The notes under the pieces: model-generated | Database searches by the model: none | What the model was told of the DNA's origin: nothing | What the model saw: only the letters and a program-made list of their open reading frames with translations | Assembly: GCA_030916685.1 (NCBI GenBank) | Contig: JAUPWD010000040.1 | Location: 1-5,549 of the forward strand | From: Patescibacteria group bacterium | GTDB lineage: Bacteria > Patescibacteria > Paceibacteria > Moranbacterales > UBA1568 | Length of the DNA: 5,549 nt | Direction: 5' to 3' | Shown: piece by piece, positions 1 to 5,409 of the stretch | Layout of the letters: every line of letters starts with the position of its first letter | How positions within the stretch are numbered: position 1 is the first letter of the stretch | Program-made: the position numbers and the translations under genes

Positions 1-21
1 CCACAAGACGCGATATGACCA

Positions 22-57
22 CCCCGGGGAAAACCTTCCTCCCCGGGGATTTTTTTT
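22..57 (+). terminator. Intrinsic terminator of a plus-strand gene upstream of the window
   Basis: CCCCGGGG at 22-29 pairs with the second CCCCGGGG at 41-48. An extra A-T pair (30/40) closes a 9-bp, nearly all-GC stem around a 9-nt loop. An eight-T run at 50-57 follows after one base. The T-run lies on the plus-strand side, so it ends a transcript entering from the left. The coding end of that gene is not in the window. This is a textbook Rho-independent terminator. Confidence 0.9.
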
Positions 58-92
58 GAACATCTCATAAACATAGGCTCGATCTGCCCATG

Positions 93-122
93 AAAAAAGG
101 AGGAATAATACCCATTCCTCCT
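93..122 (-). terminator. Intrinsic terminator of the yjjX-like gene
   Basis: On the minus strand, GGAGGAAT (121-114) pairs with ATTCCTCC (106-99) around a 7-nt loop, and one more A-T pair (122/98) extends the stem to 9 bp. A run of T's (complement of the A's at 93-98) follows directly. It lies about 33 bp beyond the stop codon of the minus-strand gene ending at 155. Together with the opposite-facing terminator at 22-57 it separates two convergent transcription units. Confidence 0.87.
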
Positions 123-154
123 CCAAAACCGTTTTCATACCTTCATCAGCCTCT

Positions 155-682
155 TCAACACCTCATCGGGACCTGTCTCAGAACGACACACAACGCGTCT
201 GCAAGCGTCTCCATCCGGCTCACGAGACCACCAGTCAGAAGAGAATGCGGATCGGCGGGATCCCCACCGAGTTCGCTCGCGATGACCGATCCCACGGTCG
301 TGTTTCCAAACCCTCGGGATTCCGCCATCTCCACGAACCGCTCAGGAATCACGAGCGCCGAAGAGGTCGTCATGATACGGACACCGGGTTCTGTAAGGAC
401 AACAACGACCGCCATGTCGCAGGTGACCGGATCATCCTCCCCGATACGGAAAATACCGCTTTCGATACCGATGGCCACCCTGTCAGGATACCGGTCTTTC
501 ACCGATCGGGCCCGGGCCGATGCTCCATCGAAAGTCTCATCGAAACCGACCGGCTGTTCATTCTGCCCGGAGTCCGTCCGTATACCCGACACGATCGCCG
601 ATATCATGCCGATCCGATCACAAGCCCATCGTACTGCGTCAAGCTTGTGTCTACTCATTGATCCTACAATCATATGACACAT
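155..682 (-). CDS. yjjX: YjjX/DUF84-family inosine/xanthosine triphosphatase (non-canonical purine NTPase)
   Basis: The 175-residue product matches the YjjX (DUF84) family in length and layout. Family enzymes hydrolyse ITP and XTP in the cytosol so that deaminated purines are not built into nucleic acids. Visible motifs are QPVGFDET (residues 43-50), the core strand GIESGI (72-77), and DPHSLLTGGLVSR (144-156) near the C-terminus. The usual N-terminal S-x-N-P-x-K motif reads SMSRHK here, losing the common Asn, which may affect nucleotide contacts. The ATG at 682 is chosen because GGAG ends 7 nt upstream and because it puts the N-terminal strand and Lys13 at the same distance as in E. coli YjjX; ATG 673 is possible. 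The gene follows prs and apt but is cut off from them by a terminator at 706-747. Family assignment is firm; substrate range is inferred. Confidence 0.88.
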   Translation of the reverse strand: MCHMIVGSMSRHKLDAVRWACDRIGMISAIVSGIRTDSGQNEQPVGFDETFDGASARARSVKDRYPDRVAIGIESGIFRIGEDDPVTCDMAVVVVLTEPGVRIMTTSSALVIPERFVEMAESRGFGNTTVGSVIASELGGDPADPHSLLTGGLVSRMETLADALCVVLRQVPMRC

Positions 683-705
683 GGGGTCTCTCCATTCATT
701 TCAGT

Positions 706-747
706 AAAAAAAACGGGTGTCAGTCGTTCATATGACGTCCGACACCC
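706..747 (-). terminator. Intrinsic terminator after apt, just upstream of the yjjX-like start codon
   Basis: On the minus strand, GGGTGTC (747-741) pairs with GACACCC (721-715), with a smaller inner stem around the CATAT loop (725-737). The hairpin is followed after one base by eight T's (complement of A's 706-713). It starts 14 bp beyond the apt stop codon. Its T-run ends only 23 bp before the ATG of the next minus-strand gene, so that gene needs read-through or a promoter overlapping the terminator. Confidence 0.85.
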
Positions 748-761
748 CAGAACCTACCCGA

Positions 762-1286
762 TCACGACTCCCCGTAACTTGCCAATGACTGGATTTCCCG
801 TCCTTTCAACGCCTGTCGCCCACCAAGATCGGCGAGTTCGACGATGAATGAACATCCCACCACCACCGCTCCAAGCCGCTCGATGAGAGCACAAGCCGCC
901 GCTGCCGTCCCACCGGTCGCCAAAAGATCGTCGATCACCAGCACCCGGGAGCCTGATGCAAAGGAACCTGACTGCACCTCGAGGATATCCGAACCGTATT
1001 CCAGTCCGTAGGAAATCCCTTCAGTCTCGCCCGGGAGCTTGCCCTTTTTCCTCAGCATGACCATCGGCGTACCGGATGCATACGCGAGCGCCCCTCCGAA
1101 AATGAATCCACGGGCATCCAAGGCCGCGATAGCATCGATATTCCCACTCCATCGGTCGCTGATCCGATTAATTACCCAGGAAAATGCTTTGCGATTCCCA
1201 AGCAACGGAGATACGTCCCGAAACAGTATTCCTTCCTTCGGAAAATCCGGAACAGCACCGATAAAATCCTTCAGATTGATATTCAT
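762..1286 (-). CDS. apt: Adenine phosphoribosyltransferase
   Basis: This cytosolic purine-salvage enzyme converts adenine plus PRPP to AMP and pyrophosphate. The 174 residues are the usual length for the family. Hallmarks in order: the N-terminal VPDFPKEGILFRD segment (12-24), ARGFIFG (58-64), the flexible-loop sequence RKKGKLPGET (79-88), and the PRPP-binding loop VLVIDDLLATGGT (115-127) of type I phosphoribosyltransferases, complete with both acidic residues and TGGT. ATG 1286 is preferred because it gives the typical family N-terminus and has AAAGGTGG five bases upstream. A GTG at 1295 is in frame but lies inside that ribosome-binding site. The start lies 23 bp after the prs stop codon, so prs and apt almost certainly form one transcript, with PRPP made and used by adjacent genes. 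It ends at the 706-747 terminator. Confidence 0.95.
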   Translation of the reverse strand: MNINLKDFIGAVPDFPKEGILFRDVSPLLGNRKAFSWVINRISDRWSGNIDAIAALDARGFIFGGALAYASGTPMVMLRKKGKLPGETEGISYGLEYGSDILEVQSGSFASGSRVLVIDDLLATGGTAAAACALIERLGAVVVGCSFIVELADLGGRQALKGREIQSLASYGES

Positions 1287-1291
1287 TTCAG

Positions 1292-1299
1292 CCACCTTT
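1292..1299 (-). promoter_or_regulatory. Ribosome-binding site that fixes the apt start
   Basis: AAAGGTGG on the minus strand, 5 nt before ATG 1286, matches the GGAGGTG-type SD complement. It overlaps the alternative in-frame GTG at 1295, which therefore has no separate SD and is unlikely to be the start. Confidence 0.7.
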
Positions 1300-1309
1300 C
1301 ATGATTCGG

Positions 1310-2314
1310 TCAGACATTCCACTTACTCACGCTACCACCCACCAGCGATGCTTCGAATACGGCCTTCGCCAGCATCCGATCAATCGACACAATCTCCAGC
1401 CACGGATTCCTCTTACGGAATTCTTCGCTCCGAGGAATGGAATCCGTACAGAATACCTTCACATCGGCCCGGGCGAATTCCGATTCGGCATTGCCACTGA
1501 ATATGCCATGCGTGGCGGAAAGGTATATCTCCGCCGCGCCCATCGATTTCATGGCCCTTGCTGTACCGAGTATGGTGCGCCCGGTGTCGATCATATCCTC
1601 AAATATGACGACGGATGCTCCCTCGACCGATTCTCCGATGATCGAAATAATCTCCGATTCGTTCGGATTCGGACGACGTTTCTCGATGATGGCAACCGGA
1701 ATATCCCCGAACTGCTTGGCGAACCTTCTTGTCCGGACGACTCCCCCGAAATCCGGTGCGACCGCCATTACCTTTCTACCGGCCGAACGCAACCTTTCAC
1801 CCAGATACCCGACGAACAAGGAAGCTGCCGTCAAATTATCGACCGGAACGGAGAAAAAACCCTGCTCCTGTTCCGCGTGCATATCCATGGTGATGATGCT
1901 TCGGATATCCCCACTCGCTTCGATCAGATTGGCCACCAGCCGGGCAGAAATAGGCACCCTCGGCTTATCCTTCCGGTCTTGACGAAGGTATCCGATATAC
2001 GGAACGACGATTGTAATGTCTTCCGCTGACGCCCTTGTCAGAGCGTCATTGACCAAAAGCAACTTCACCAACGCCGTGTTCGGATCAGGTTGCTGCAATG
2101 CATGGAGAAAAAGCACATGCTGCCGACGGACGGTCTCCGGTATATAAGGAAGTATTTCCCCATTCGAAAACCGGGTATACTCGATCGGATAGTGCGGAAA
2201 GTCAACCCCATATTCCTCCCTGAGAATACACTCGAGGGAATTTCCCATCATGCGCATTTCCGGGGAAGAGACCAGGACGAACGGACTGCTCTCGGGACGA
2301 TTCGACGTTTGCAT
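1310..2314 (-). CDS. prs: Ribose-phosphate pyrophosphokinase (PRPP synthetase)
   Basis: This enzyme makes PRPP from ribose 5-phosphate and ATP, feeding purine, pyrimidine, His, Trp and NAD pathways. The 334 residues are slightly longer than the usual ~315 because of short extra tails. Motifs in order: FSNGEI (49-54) in the ATP site; RQDRK (111-115) followed by PISARLVANL; the Mg/ATP segment MDMHAEQEQGFF (143-154) with the conserved His146; APDFGGV (186-192); the catalytic flexible-loop EKRRP (211-215); the PRPP loop FEDMIDTGRT (238-247); and ATHGIFSGNA (267-276). The PRPP loop is unusual: it starts with Glu-Asp instead of Asp-Asp and has Arg246 where Gly is normal (TGGT or TAGT). ATG 2314 has GAGGTG four bases upstream. 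It is the first gene of a prs-apt unit and divergent from a TrmB-like regulator. Identity is secure; the effect of the loop changes is unknown. Confidence 0.95.
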   Translation of the reverse strand: MQTSNRPESSPFVLVSSPEMRMMGNSLECILREEYGVDFPHYPIEYTRFSNGEILPYIPETVRRQHVLFLHALQQPDPNTALVKLLLVNDALTRASAEDITIVVPYIGYLRQDRKDKPRVPISARLVANLIEASGDIRSIITMDMHAEQEQGFFSVPVDNLTAASLFVGYLGERLRSAGRKVMAVAPDFGGVVRTRRFAKQFGDIPVAIIEKRRPNPNESEIISIIGESVEGASVVIFEDMIDTGRTILGTARAMKSMGAAEIYLSATHGIFSGNAESEFARADVKVFCTDSIPRSEEFRKRNPWLEIVSIDRMLAKAVFEASLVGGSVSKWNV

Positions 2315-2318
2315 ATCA

Positions 2319-2324
2319 CACCTC
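2319..2324 (-). promoter_or_regulatory. Ribosome-binding site of prs
   Basis: GAGGTG on the minus strand lies 4 nt before ATG 2314. The spacing is short but the match to the 16S 3' end is six bases, supporting this start. Confidence 0.65.
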
Positions 2325-2352
2325 GCTTGTTGTTAAGGAACGGAACGCGTTC

Positions 2353-2381
2353 AAAATATCATGTTCCGGCAATCCCGTCCG
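2353..2381 (-). promoter_or_regulatory. Candidate extended -10 promoter of prs-apt
   Basis: On the minus strand TGATATTTT (2361-2353) reads as an extended -10 element: TG, one base, then TATTTT (4 of 6). A poor -35, CGGACG (2381-2376, 3 of 6), sits 17 bp upstream. The predicted start near 2346 would give a ~30-nt leader carrying the GAGGTG site. A rival -10, TAGTAT (2387-2382), has no good -35. The weak -35 fits a promoter that needs an activator. Confidence 0.4.
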
Positions 2382-2387
2382 ATACTA

Positions 2388-2416
2388 TTGAAAAAGTGTA
2401 CTAAATAAAGTACACT
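2388..2416 (+). promoter_or_regulatory. Promoter of the first TrmB-like regulator, predicted leaderless
   Basis: TTGAAA (2388-2393, 4 of 6) and TACACT (2411-2416, 4 of 6) are separated by 17 bp. The expected start, about 7 bp beyond the -10, is 2423-2424, which is the ATG itself. No SD lies upstream of the ATG. The promoter is embedded in the inverted repeat at 2393-2418. Confidence 0.55.
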
Positions 2417-2418
2417 TT
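2393..2418. promoter_or_regulatory. Perfect inverted repeat, probable regulator operator
   Basis: AAAGTGTACT (2393-2402) and its exact reverse complement AGTACACTTT (2409-2418) flank the 6-bp spacer AAATAA, giving a centre-to-centre arm distance of 16 bp. It covers the spacer and -10 of the promoter of the following regulator gene, so a dimer bound here would block polymerase. That points to autorepression. It also lies in the shared region upstream of prs, centred about 60 bp before the candidate prs start site. It is not a terminator because no T-run follows on either strand. Confidence 0.75.
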
Positions 2419-2423
2419 AATAC

Positions 2424-3149
2424 ATGGACATCGAACTCATTTTCCGAAGGATAGGATTGGCGAAACACGCTCATTCCGTATACGAGACGCTCCGAAAAGA
2501 AGGTCCTCTGCTGGCAGCGGAAATATCGCATTCCGCGAGAATCCACCGCCCAGCCGTTTATGCCGGCCTCGAAGATCTCATCCGGAACCGATTTGTCGTT
2601 TCCGTCACCGCGGGCAAACGGATCCGTTACCGGGCAATGGATCCCGGACGCATCCTCCAAAAATTCTCCGAAATATCGATAGAAGCCGCGAAGACGGTGC
2701 TCGAAGCCCTCCCAAAAGAAGAAGTATCCGCTCTCGACAATATCCGTTTCCTTTCCGGCCAAGACGGAATACGGGCGACATTCGATGATGTCATCGACCA
2801 CACCCCGCGAGGAGAAACCTTCTATCGGTATACTTCCGAAAAGGACCTGGACACGGTAAACGGTTACCTCTCTTCCGATTACCGGATCAGACGCGACCAA
2901 AAAAGACTCGAGCGACTCGTCATCAGCAATCCGAAATCCGGGCTCCAGAAACGCTCCCGCTTGGAACGATTCGTGAAATGCATCCTGCCGAAAGACACTC
3001 TTTTCGAACAGAATATCATTCAAGTGATCTATGGAGAGAGAGTCGCCTTCATCGATCTTAACACTGAACAATGCATCATCATCGAAAACCGAGCACTTGC
3101 CGATTTCCAAAAGATCATCTTCCAACAGCTCTACCGGAAACTGAACTGA
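2424..3149 (+). CDS. TrmB-like winged-helix transcriptional regulator, divergent from prs
   Basis: This 241-residue DNA-binding regulator has an N-terminal winged helix-turn-helix (about residues 10-75; recognition helix around 41-57, HRPAVYAGLEDLI) of the TrmB type. The larger C-terminal ligand-sensing region (about 105-241) starts with the family-like stretch IRFLSGQDGIRATFDDVI and ends in hydrophobic strands around QVIYGERVAFIDL. TrmB proteins sense sugars or other metabolites in archaea; the ligand here cannot be read from sequence. It aligns from its first residue with the second regulator at 4602-5372 (both begin M-D-x-E/L and share R-P-x-x-Y in the recognition helix) but is clearly diverged from it. 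The ATG has no SD and coincides with the predicted transcription start, suggesting leaderless translation. A perfect operator-like repeat overlaps the promoter. Divergence from prs-apt suggests a role in PRPP or purine control, which is inference. Confidence 0.85.
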   Translation: MDIELIFRRIGLAKHAHSVYETLRKEGPLLAAEISHSARIHRPAVYAGLEDLIRNRFVVSVTAGKRIRYRAMDPGRILQKFSEISIEAAKTVLEALPKEEVSALDNIRFLSGQDGIRATFDDVIDHTPRGETFYRYTSEKDLDTVNGYLSSDYRIRRDQKRLERLVISNPKSGLQKRSRLERFVKCILPKDTLFEQNIIQVIYGERVAFIDLNTEQCIIIENRALADFQKIIFQQLYRKLN

Positions 3150-3159
3150 TGACACCGAG

Positions 3160-3186
3160 AAAAAAATATCCCTCTTCTCGAGAGGA
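3160..3186 (-). terminator. Weak candidate terminator after the HD-domain gene
   Basis: On the minus strand CCTCT (3185-3181) pairs with AGAGG (3175-3171) around a 5-nt loop, extendable by one wobble pair. Seven T's (complement of A's 3160-3166) follow, but only after a short GATA gap. It lies about 40 bp beyond the HD gene stop, in the 74-bp gap between two convergent genes. The short stem and displaced T-run make it uncertain. Confidence 0.45.
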
Positions 3187-3223
3187 CTTCTCCCCTCCCG
3201 ATATGCCCACTGGTCCGGAAATC

Positions 3224-3742
3224 TCAAGACGCGCAACGCTCCTGCCACATCTTCAGTTCCGCGAAGATCGTATCCTTGAAACTCTCCGGTTTCCCCCGAA
3301 AAAGAGCCTCCGCATTCCGTAGGCAGTACCGGATCTCATCCGTATCTTTCTCTCCGGAATAATACATGAAACTATCCAGAATATCGGCCGCTTTCACGAT
3401 AAGAGCATCCTCCCCATTCTCGATACACCGCCGGATAAGCTCTTCTGTCCGGTCAGATCCATTCTCGATCGATCTATCCTTGGTACTTGCACGGACCAGT
3501 CTCGATACGTTGTCACCGAATGCATCCGTCAATTCCTGTTCTGTCACCTCGGCATCCTCAAGCAGATCGTGCAACACCCCCGCCAGAACGATATCCCGCG
3601 AATACCCCCTTTCATACAGGAAGACACCTACCCGAATACCGTGAAACAACACGGGTTTCCGCGTTCCCTCGTGGGACACAGGCATGGATCGGACAAGCAA
3701 ACGGACCGCCTTCTCGAATTCGATGTTCAAAAATTTCTTCAT
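3224..3742 (-). CDS. Small HD-domain phosphohydrolase resembling stand-alone alarmone hydrolases
   Basis: The 172-residue protein is a single HD domain with all four expected metal ligands: His34, His58-Asp59 (in VLAGVLHDLLEDAEVT) and Asp120 (KAADILD). Glu62-Asp63 follow the HD pair. This spacing (34, 58/59, 62/63, 120) and the length closely track MESH1/SpoT-type (p)ppGpp hydrolases, as does AFGDNVSRLV (74-83). The usual K-L-A-D-x-x-x-N reads K-A-A-D-I-L-D-S, so the Asn is replaced, and alarmone specificity is only suggested. It could equally hydrolyse another nucleotide. ATG 3742 is the farthest upstream start: an in-frame TGA lies 6 bp before it. No SD is visible. It follows the peptidase E-like gene after 52 bp and is probably the last gene of the regulator-led operon. 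Confidence 0.82.
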   Translation of the reverse strand: MKKFLNIEFEKAVRLLVRSMPVSHEGTRKPVLFHGIRVGVFLYERGYSRDIVLAGVLHDLLEDAEVTEQELTDAFGDNVSRLVRASTKDRSIENGSDRTEELIRRCIENGEDALIVKAADILDSFMYYSGEKDTDEIRYCLRNAEALFRGKPESFKDTIFAELKMWQERCAS

Positions 3743-3794
3743 AGTAAATCAATCGGATCACACAAATTCCCTCGACAGACGACTCTTTTCGGCA

Positions 3795-4541
3795 TCATCC
3801 CCTCCTCACTGAAAGCTCGGACACCAGCCCTGAGTCCCTCAAGATCGTCTCCCTGACTTCTCCTCCCTGTCGGAAAATCTTCCGTATCACCGTACCCCTT
3901 TTCGATCGGAGAATTTCATACTGGTCATCCCGGATGCAGATCGCCGCATAGTCATCCAATGCCAGAGCGACACCAGGCGTCCGCAGCATCATCTCCCTGA
4001 TACCAGGATCACGGAACGTCTTTTCACGGATATGATGCGGACTGACCGTGAGTGGCACGAATCCGAGGGCGGAAACCCGCATAAAAGATTCCACTTGCTT
4101 CCCATTCTTCATGAATCGGCGGGAGTCGCTCGACCCATATCGGAACCAGGCGATTGCTCCCGCGCTCAATCCCGAAAGGATAATCCCTTTCTCATACGCT
4201 TTTCGCAACAGCGTATCCACGCCATATCGCTTCCATACCCGAAGCATACGAAGCGTATTCCCACCACCGACATAGATGATATCGGCCGAAAGAATCTTTT
4301 CCTCTATCTGTTTCTTCATGAGCTGTTCACGAATAAGAATCAGGACATCAGTCTCGCAACCGAGCTTATTACCATACACGGATCGGAATGTTTCCCAATA
4401 CCCGGGAGCATCATTGCTCGCGGTGGGGACGAAAAGCACTTTCGGACGCTTCTTTCGCACAAGTTTCACGATGGCACGATCGATCGGAAGAGTCTCCAGA
4501 TCCTTCAGTTCTCCTCCTCCGATAGCGATGATGGTCTTCAT
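3795..4541 (-). CDS. Peptidase E-like serine hydrolase (family S51)
   Basis: The 248-residue product has the layout of the PepE/cyanophycinase-type S51 family, cytosolic serine peptidases with a class I glutamine amidotransferase-like fold; classical PepE cleaves N-terminal Asp dipeptides. Visible features: IIAIGGGE at the N-terminus (4-11), VLFVPTAS (35-42), YVGGGNT (90-96) before the active site, the nucleophile elbow GLSAGA (124-129) with Ser126, followed by AWF, SPHH (167-170) supplying the likely catalytic His, and ALDDYAAI (194-201). ATG 4541 matches the family start MKTIIAIGGG and has AAGG about 9 nt upstream; a TTG two codons earlier is less likely. It lies 60 bp after the second TrmB-like regulator and 52 bp before the HD gene, all on the minus strand. 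The peptide substrate is unknown; broader S51 members of CPR and Firmicutes are equally uncharacterised. Confidence 0.88.
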   Translation of the reverse strand: MKTIIAIGGGELKDLETLPIDRAIVKLVRKKRPKVLFVPTASNDAPGYWETFRSVYGNKLGCETDVLILIREQLMKKQIEEKILSADIIYVGGGNTLRMLRVWKRYGVDTLLRKAYEKGIILSGLSAGAIAWFRYGSSDSRRFMKNGKQVESFMRVSALGFVPLTVSPHHIREKTFRDPGIREMMLRTPGVALALDDYAAICIRDDQYEILRSKRGTVIRKIFRQGGEVRETILRDSGLVSELSVRRG

Positions 4542-4556
4542 AAGCAACGACCTTAT

Positions 4557-4589
4557 CTACCTGCTTATGACAAGAAAATCGATTTTCAT
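4557..4589 (-). CDS. Possible 10-codon ORF between regulator and peptidase gene
   Basis: ATG 4589 opens a ten-residue reading frame (MKIDFLVISR) ending in TAG at 4557. AAGGGG (4603-4598), overlapping the stop codon of the preceding regulator, lies exactly 8 nt upstream, a better SD and spacing than any other gene in this operon has. The frame stops 15 bp before the peptidase ATG and contains the 14-bp palindrome at 4574-4587. It could be a leader peptide coupling translation to pepE, or a chance frame; ten codons carry no statistical weight. Confidence 0.25.
   Translation of the reverse strand: MKIDFLVISR
4574..4587. repeat. 14-bp perfect palindrome GAAAATCGATTTTC
   Basis: GAAAATC and GATTTTC are exact reverse complements with no spacer, in the 60-bp gap before the peptidase E-like gene. 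On the minus strand a weak promoter pair (TTGTAT, 18 bp, CATAAG) would flank it, so it may be an internal operator. No T-run follows it, so it is not a convincing terminator. It differs from the operator at 2393-2418. Confidence 0.45.
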
Positions 4590-4601
4590 ACAACGATCCC
4601 C

Positions 4602-5372
4602 TTATCGGTACTTTTCTGAAACCTCCCAGATACCGTCGAAGAGCGCACGAAACATACTACTGATTTCTCGGGAAGTAATCAAAGTGGCAGACAATCCTTC
4701 GAGCGGCGAAATGATCGCTACCTTATCATCAAAAATGATACTCAGCGAGCGAAAACGATTTTCCATGCTTTTCGGCATGAATCGCGGATTACGAAGCTGT
4801 ATCTCCTTTTCAGTCAACCTTCGCCCTTTCATTCCTCGTTCCCAGAGAGAACGCGCGACGATACCGTTGTTTTCACGAGCCCGAAGATAATACTCCGCAT
4901 ACTCCTGCTCATACTCCCGCAGAAAATTCTGGAAGGGCGCGATAATATCCCAACGCTTTGATCGACAGTAGATGGCTGTATCGAAAACCGTCTTTACGCC
5001 TTCAATACCCTGGTATTCCACCAGAGAAAACGGTTCTCCTGTTCCGGTCTCATGCCTATCGGCAAGAAGTGGGATAATCCTCTCAAGTTGCGCCTCTTTC
5101 ATTCGAAGCCGATCTTGTTGGCGCGCGATATAGAACCCAATCTGTTCAGGCGGACACATGGAAAAGAGCGTCCGATTCCCAACCTTCTTTTCGGCAACCA
5201 GGCCTTTTTCCATGAGCGTATCCATCGCATGGTAAATCGTCGGACGTTTGATGCCCGTTTTTTTTCCAAAATCTTGAACACCCATACCATCCCGTTCAAG
5301 CCCACAAAGATACAACGACACTTCGGTCGAAGTCAGTCCGAGATCAGTGAGAAGAATCATTAATTCATCCAT
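4602..5372 (-). CDS. Second TrmB-like winged-helix transcriptional regulator
   Basis: The 256-residue protein begins with a TrmB-type winged helix (about 1-75): LTSTEVSLYLCGLERDG (13-29) and the recognition region GIKRPTIYHAMDTLMEKGLV (40-59). A charged probable dimerisation helix follows (84-103, RQQDRLRMKEAQLERIIPLL), then a C-terminal effector region from VEYQGIEGVKTVFDTAI (118-134) to WDIIAPF and IIFDDKVAIISPLEG (212-226), typical of TrmB regulators in CPR bacteria. ATG 5372 is preferred over a TTG at 5399 because the N-terminus then aligns with the other regulator from residue 1 and the start falls at the predicted transcription start. It heads a minus-strand series with the peptidase E-like and HD genes and is divergent from a gene beginning just outside the window, its likely targets. 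Ligand unknown. Confidence 0.87.
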   Translation of the reverse strand: MDELMILLTDLGLTSTEVSLYLCGLERDGMGVQDFGKKTGIKRPTIYHAMDTLMEKGLVAEKKVGNRTLFSMCPPEQIGFYIARQQDRLRMKEAQLERIIPLLADRHETGTGEPFSLVEYQGIEGVKTVFDTAIYCRSKRWDIIAPFQNFLREYEQEYAEYYLRARENNGIVARSLWERGMKGRRLTEKEIQLRNPRFMPKSMENRFRSLSIIFDDKVAIISPLEGLSATLITSREISSMFRALFDGIWEVSEKYR

Positions 5373-5380
5373 ATATCCAA

Positions 5381-5409
5381 ATGATATTCCTGCATCCAAT
5401 TAAAGTCAA
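5381..5409 (-). promoter_or_regulatory. Promoter of the second TrmB-like regulator, predicted leaderless
   Basis: On the minus strand TTGACT (5409-5404, 5 of 6) and TATCAT (5386-5381, 5 of 6) are separated by 17 bp. Eight bases separate the -10 from ATG 5372, so the mRNA would begin 0-2 nt before the start codon. Small inverted repeats overlap both elements: ATATC/GATAT (5373-5387) at the -10 and TCAAT/ATTGA (5406-5420) at the -35, each with a 5-bp spacer. Confidence 0.65.

Noticed and set aside
90..677. 195-codon plus-strand ORF opposite the yjjX-like gene
   Set aside because: Low-complexity Ser/Arg/Pro-rich product with no family features, beginning within the minus-strand terminator; an antisense shadow.
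670..736. Nine-base repeat TCATATGAC at 670-678 and 728-736
   Set aside because: Short, with unrelated contexts (a start-codon region and a terminator loop); likely chance.
1287..1295. GTG 1295 as apt start
   Set aside because: The GTG lies within the SD sequence that serves ATG 1286, and the family N-terminus fits the ATG.
1301..2029. 242-codon plus-strand ORF opposite prs, and similar plus-strand frames at 4032-4619 and 4276-4890
   Set aside because: They mirror strongly conserved minus-strand genes, lack SD sites and have no recognisable motifs; codon bias explains their length.
3156..3180. CGAGAA/TTCTCG hairpin as a plus-strand terminator for the first regulator gene
   Set aside because: Six-bp stem with a 13-nt loop and no T-run afterwards on the plus strand.
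2385..3248. 287-codon minus-strand ORF covering the whole first TrmB-like gene
   Set aside because: It is longer than the opposing gene but has no recognisable domain, runs through the operator and into the HD gene's 3' end, and the plus-strand frame encodes a clear winged helix-turn-helix protein.
155..5372. Recoding of TGA as glycine (code 25, as in Gracilibacteria/Absconditabacteria)
   Set aside because: Six of seven main genes end in TGA at family-typical lengths and no conserved position is encoded by TGA.
5373..5399. TTG 5399 as start of the second TrmB-like regulator
   Set aside because: It would add nine residues not matched in the other regulator and begin upstream of the predicted transcription start; ATG 5372 fits better.
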